NCBI RefSeq assembly: GCF_009360615.1
Contig: NZ_SPEY01000020.1
Span: 264,670 to 328,669 of the forward strand
Direction of reading: 5' to 3'
From: Comamonas sp.
Lineage (GTDB): Bacteria > Pseudomonadota > Gammaproteobacteria > Burkholderiales > Burkholderiaceae_C
DNA length: 64,000 bases
Shown here: positions 62,215 to 64,000 of the stretch, piece by piece
Numbering within the stretch: the first letter of the stretch is position 1
How the letters are laid out: each line of letters begins with the position of its first letter
Translations under genes and position numbers: made by a program
Notes under the pieces: generated by a model
The model's database searches: none
Seen by the model: the letters and a program-made list of their open reading frames with translations, nothing else
Told to the model about the DNA's origin: nothing

Positions 62215-64000
62215 ATGTCTTCCACGCATTCCGCCGAACTGCTGGCCCAGGTGGCCGCGCTGCCGCCATTGCCAGGCGTCTATCGCTATTTCGATGCTGC
62301 CGGTGTCCTGCTCTACGTGGGCAAGGCCATCAACCTCAAGCGCCGCGTTTCCAGCTATTTCCAGAAGGAGCATGGCGGCACGCGCATAGGCCATATGGTC
62401 AGCAAGATCGTGCGGCTGGAGACTACGGTGGTGCGCTCCGAGGCCGAGGCGCTGCTGCTGGAAAACAACCTCATCAAGACGCTGTATCCCAAGTACAACA
62501 TCCTGTTCAGGGACGACAAGAGCTATCCCTATCTCAAGATCACCGGTGTGGCGCATCGTGACGGCAAGGAGGGCGAACCTGCGTTTCAGGAGTTCCCGCG
62601 CATCGCCTACTACCGTGGTGCCGTGGACAAGAAGCACCGCTACTTCGGCCCCTATCCCAGTGCCTGGGCGGTCAAGGAAAGCATTCAGCTGCTGCAGAAA
62701 GTCTTTAGGCTGCGCACCTGTGAAGACACGGTGTTTGCCAACCGCAGCCGCCCCTGTCTGCTCTATCAGATCAAGCGCTGCACCGGCCCCTGCGTGGATC
62801 TGATATCGCCCGAGGCCTATGCGCTGGATGTGCGCAATGCCGAAGCCATGCTGCGCGGCGAAACCAGCGAGCTGCTGCAGCAGCTCGAAGCGCGCATGAT
62901 GGCGCACTCCGACAAGCTGGAGTTCGAGCAGGCGGCCGAGGTGCGCAACCAGCTCACGGCGCTGTCGCGCGTGCTGCACCAGCAGGCGATCGAAACCACC
63001 GACGACAAGGACGTGGACATCCTGGCCGTGCGCGTGCAGGGTGGCCGCGCCTGCGTCAACCTGGCCATGGTGCGCGGCGGCCGCCATCTGGGCGACAGGC
63101 CTTACTTCCCGGCGAATCTGGGCGATGCCGCATCGGTCTACTCCAGCGAGGAAGAGGTGGATGCCGCAGCCGGGGCGCGGCCCGTGGAAGAGCTGGTGCT
63201 GGAGGCCTTTATCGCCCAGCACTACGTCGGCGTGGCCGTACCGCCCACGCTCATCGTCAGCCATCCCGTGGAGAAGCGACTGGTGGAGCTGCTGACCGAG
63301 CAGACCGGCGTGCGCATCACCGTGGTCCAGCAGCCGCGCGAGCAGCGCCGCATCTGGCTGGAGATGGCGCAGAAAAATGCCGACATCCAGCTGGCCCGCC
63401 TGCTGGCCGAAGAGGGCTCGCAACAGGCGCGCACGCGCGCGCTGGCCGAGGCACTGGATCTGCCGATCGAAAATCTCGACGAGCTGACCATCGAATGCTT
63501 CGATATTTCGCACACCAGCGGCGAAAGCACCAAGGCCTCCTGCGTGGTATTCCATCACCACAAGATGCAGAGCAGCGACTACCGCCGCTTCAACATCGAA
63601 GGCATCACCGGCGGCGACGACTATGCGGCCATGCGCCAGGTGCTCACGCGCCGCTACAAGCCCGTGGCCGAGGCGCAGCGCGAGGCGGGCGGCGCCGAGC
63701 TGACGGGCAAGCAGCCGCGTCTGCCTGATCTGGTGCTGGTCGACGGCGGCAAGGGCCAGGTCAGCATGGCGCGCGAGGTCTTCACGGAGCTGGGTCTCGA
63801 TCTGTCGCGCATCGTGGGCGTGGAAAAAGGCGAGGGCCGCAAGGTCGGCCTGGAGGAGCTGGTGTTTGCCGACGGGCGCGACAAGGTCTATCTGGGCCAT
63901 GACTCGGCGGCCCTGATGCTGGTGGCGCAGATCCGCGACGAGGCGCACCGCTTCGCCATCACCGGCATGCGCGCGGCCCGCGCCAAGGTGCGCACGGGCA
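62215..64000 (+). CDS. uvrC: UvrABC system protein C, 3' end outside window
   Basis: UvrC makes both incisions in nucleotide excision repair. The visible 595 codons start [45 protein letters not shown], the GIY-YIG nuclease domain. Further parts are [29 protein letters not shown], the Cys/Arg-rich [14 protein letters not shown], the UVR motif [13 protein letters not shown], and the RNase H-like C-terminal nuclease ([28 protein letters not shown]). The reading frame is open to the window end and lacks its helix-hairpin-helix. It is larger than any antisense frame here. Confidence 0.95.
   Translation, partial: MSSTHSAELLAQVAALPPLPGVYRYFDAAGVLLYVGKAINLKRRVSSYFQKEHGGTRIGHMVSKIVRLETTVVRSEAEALLLENNLIKTLYPKYNILFRDDKSYPYLKITGVAHRDGKEGEPAFQEFPRIAYYRGAVDKKHRYFGPYPSAWAVKESIQLLQKVFRLRTCEDTVFANRSRPCLLYQIKRCTGPCVDLISPEAYALDVRNAEAMLRGETSELLQQLEARMMAHSDKLEFEQAAEVRNQLTALSRVLHQQAIETTDDKDVDILAVRVQGGRACVNLAMVRGGRHLGDRPYFPANLGDAASVYSSEEEVDAAAGARPVEELVLEAFIAQHYVGVAVPPTLIVSHPVEKRLVELLTEQTGVRITVVQQPREQRRIWLEMAQKNADIQLARLLAEEGSQQARTRALAEALDLPIENLDELTIECFDISHTSGESTKASCVVFHHHKMQSSDYRRFNIEGITGGDDYAAMRQVLTRRYKPVAEAQREAGGAELTGKQPRLPDLVLVDGGKGQVSMAREVFTELGLDLSRIVGVEKGEGRKVGLEELVFADGRDKVYLGHDSAALMLVAQIRDEAHRFAITGMRAARAKVRTG

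Noticed and set aside
62116..63948. 610-residue open frame on the minus strand opposite uvrC
   Set aside because: It is the complement of a real gene: the plus strand encodes uvrC with complete domain motifs. The frame is long only because of high GC and codon bias.

Overview
The window is high-GC DNA from a betaproteobacterium of the order Burkholderiales, most likely family Comamonadaceae and probably Comamonas or a close relative. This is inferred from protein recognition, the gene orders dnaX-ybaB-recR, ilvB-ilvH-ilvC-pssA-leuA-leuA and bpt-aat, the earP/efp pair, Bug-type solute receptors, and a dispersed repeat with an ATAGC..GCGCTTG core. No database search was run.

Positions 1 to about 16,570 are the right-hand part of an integrated long-tailed (siphovirus-like) prophage. 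On the plus strand lie the end of the tape-measure protein, a compact tail-tip and receptor-binding module of largely unrecognised proteins, and a lysis cassette (holin candidate, SAR endolysin, nested Rz/Rz1 spanins). On the minus strand, facing the lysis genes, lie accessory genes: a HicAB toxin-antitoxin pair, a small unknown protein, a UmuDC-type SOS polymerase pair under a perfect LexA box, and a large serine recombinase. The recombinase start codon overlaps the start codon of the host gene rimO on the other strand, so the chromosome-prophage junction appears to lie at the rimO 5' end.

Positions 16,571 to 64,000 are core chromosome. In order they hold: rimO; 4.5S SRP RNA (minus strand); dnaX with an A9 slippery run, ybaB and recR; gloB-mltD divergent from a methyltransferase and rnhA, an order shared with E. 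coli; thioredoxin-like protein and the molybdenum cofactor genes moeA, mobA, moaA; DUF2889, a Crp-family regulator, a DUF962 membrane protein and pyrophosphatase; two tandem chemoreceptors; a DUF482 acyltransferase-like protein divergent from nadE-glnB; an operon-like run of sigma factor, DUF3619, DUF3106, RDD, dgkA and LOG; ilvB-ilvH-ilvC-pssA; a leucine leader peptide with attenuator, then two different 2-isopropylmalate synthases; pbpG; an IclR regulator; the N-degron transferases bpt and aat; efp, earP and a LysR regulator; a divergent CoA-transferase / HMG-CoA-lyase-like / Bug receptor operon; and uvrC, cut by the window edge.

The main themes are branched-chain amino acid synthesis (ilvBHC, two leuA) with RNA-level control, DNA replication and repair (dnaX, recR, rnhA, uvrC, umuDC), molybdopterin synthesis, chemotaxis, nitrogen/NAD signalling (nadE with PII), and translation-linked modification (rimO, earP/efp, bpt/aat). 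The most notable non-coding signals are the divergent overlapping starts at the prophage junction, the dnaX slippage site, the leu leader, the hairpin between ilvB and ilvH, a strong terminator hairpin directly before recR, and a family of dispersed repeats, one of which is embedded in frame inside a protein gene. I did not find one clearly new multigene system. The closest candidate is the unassigned prophage tail-tip module.
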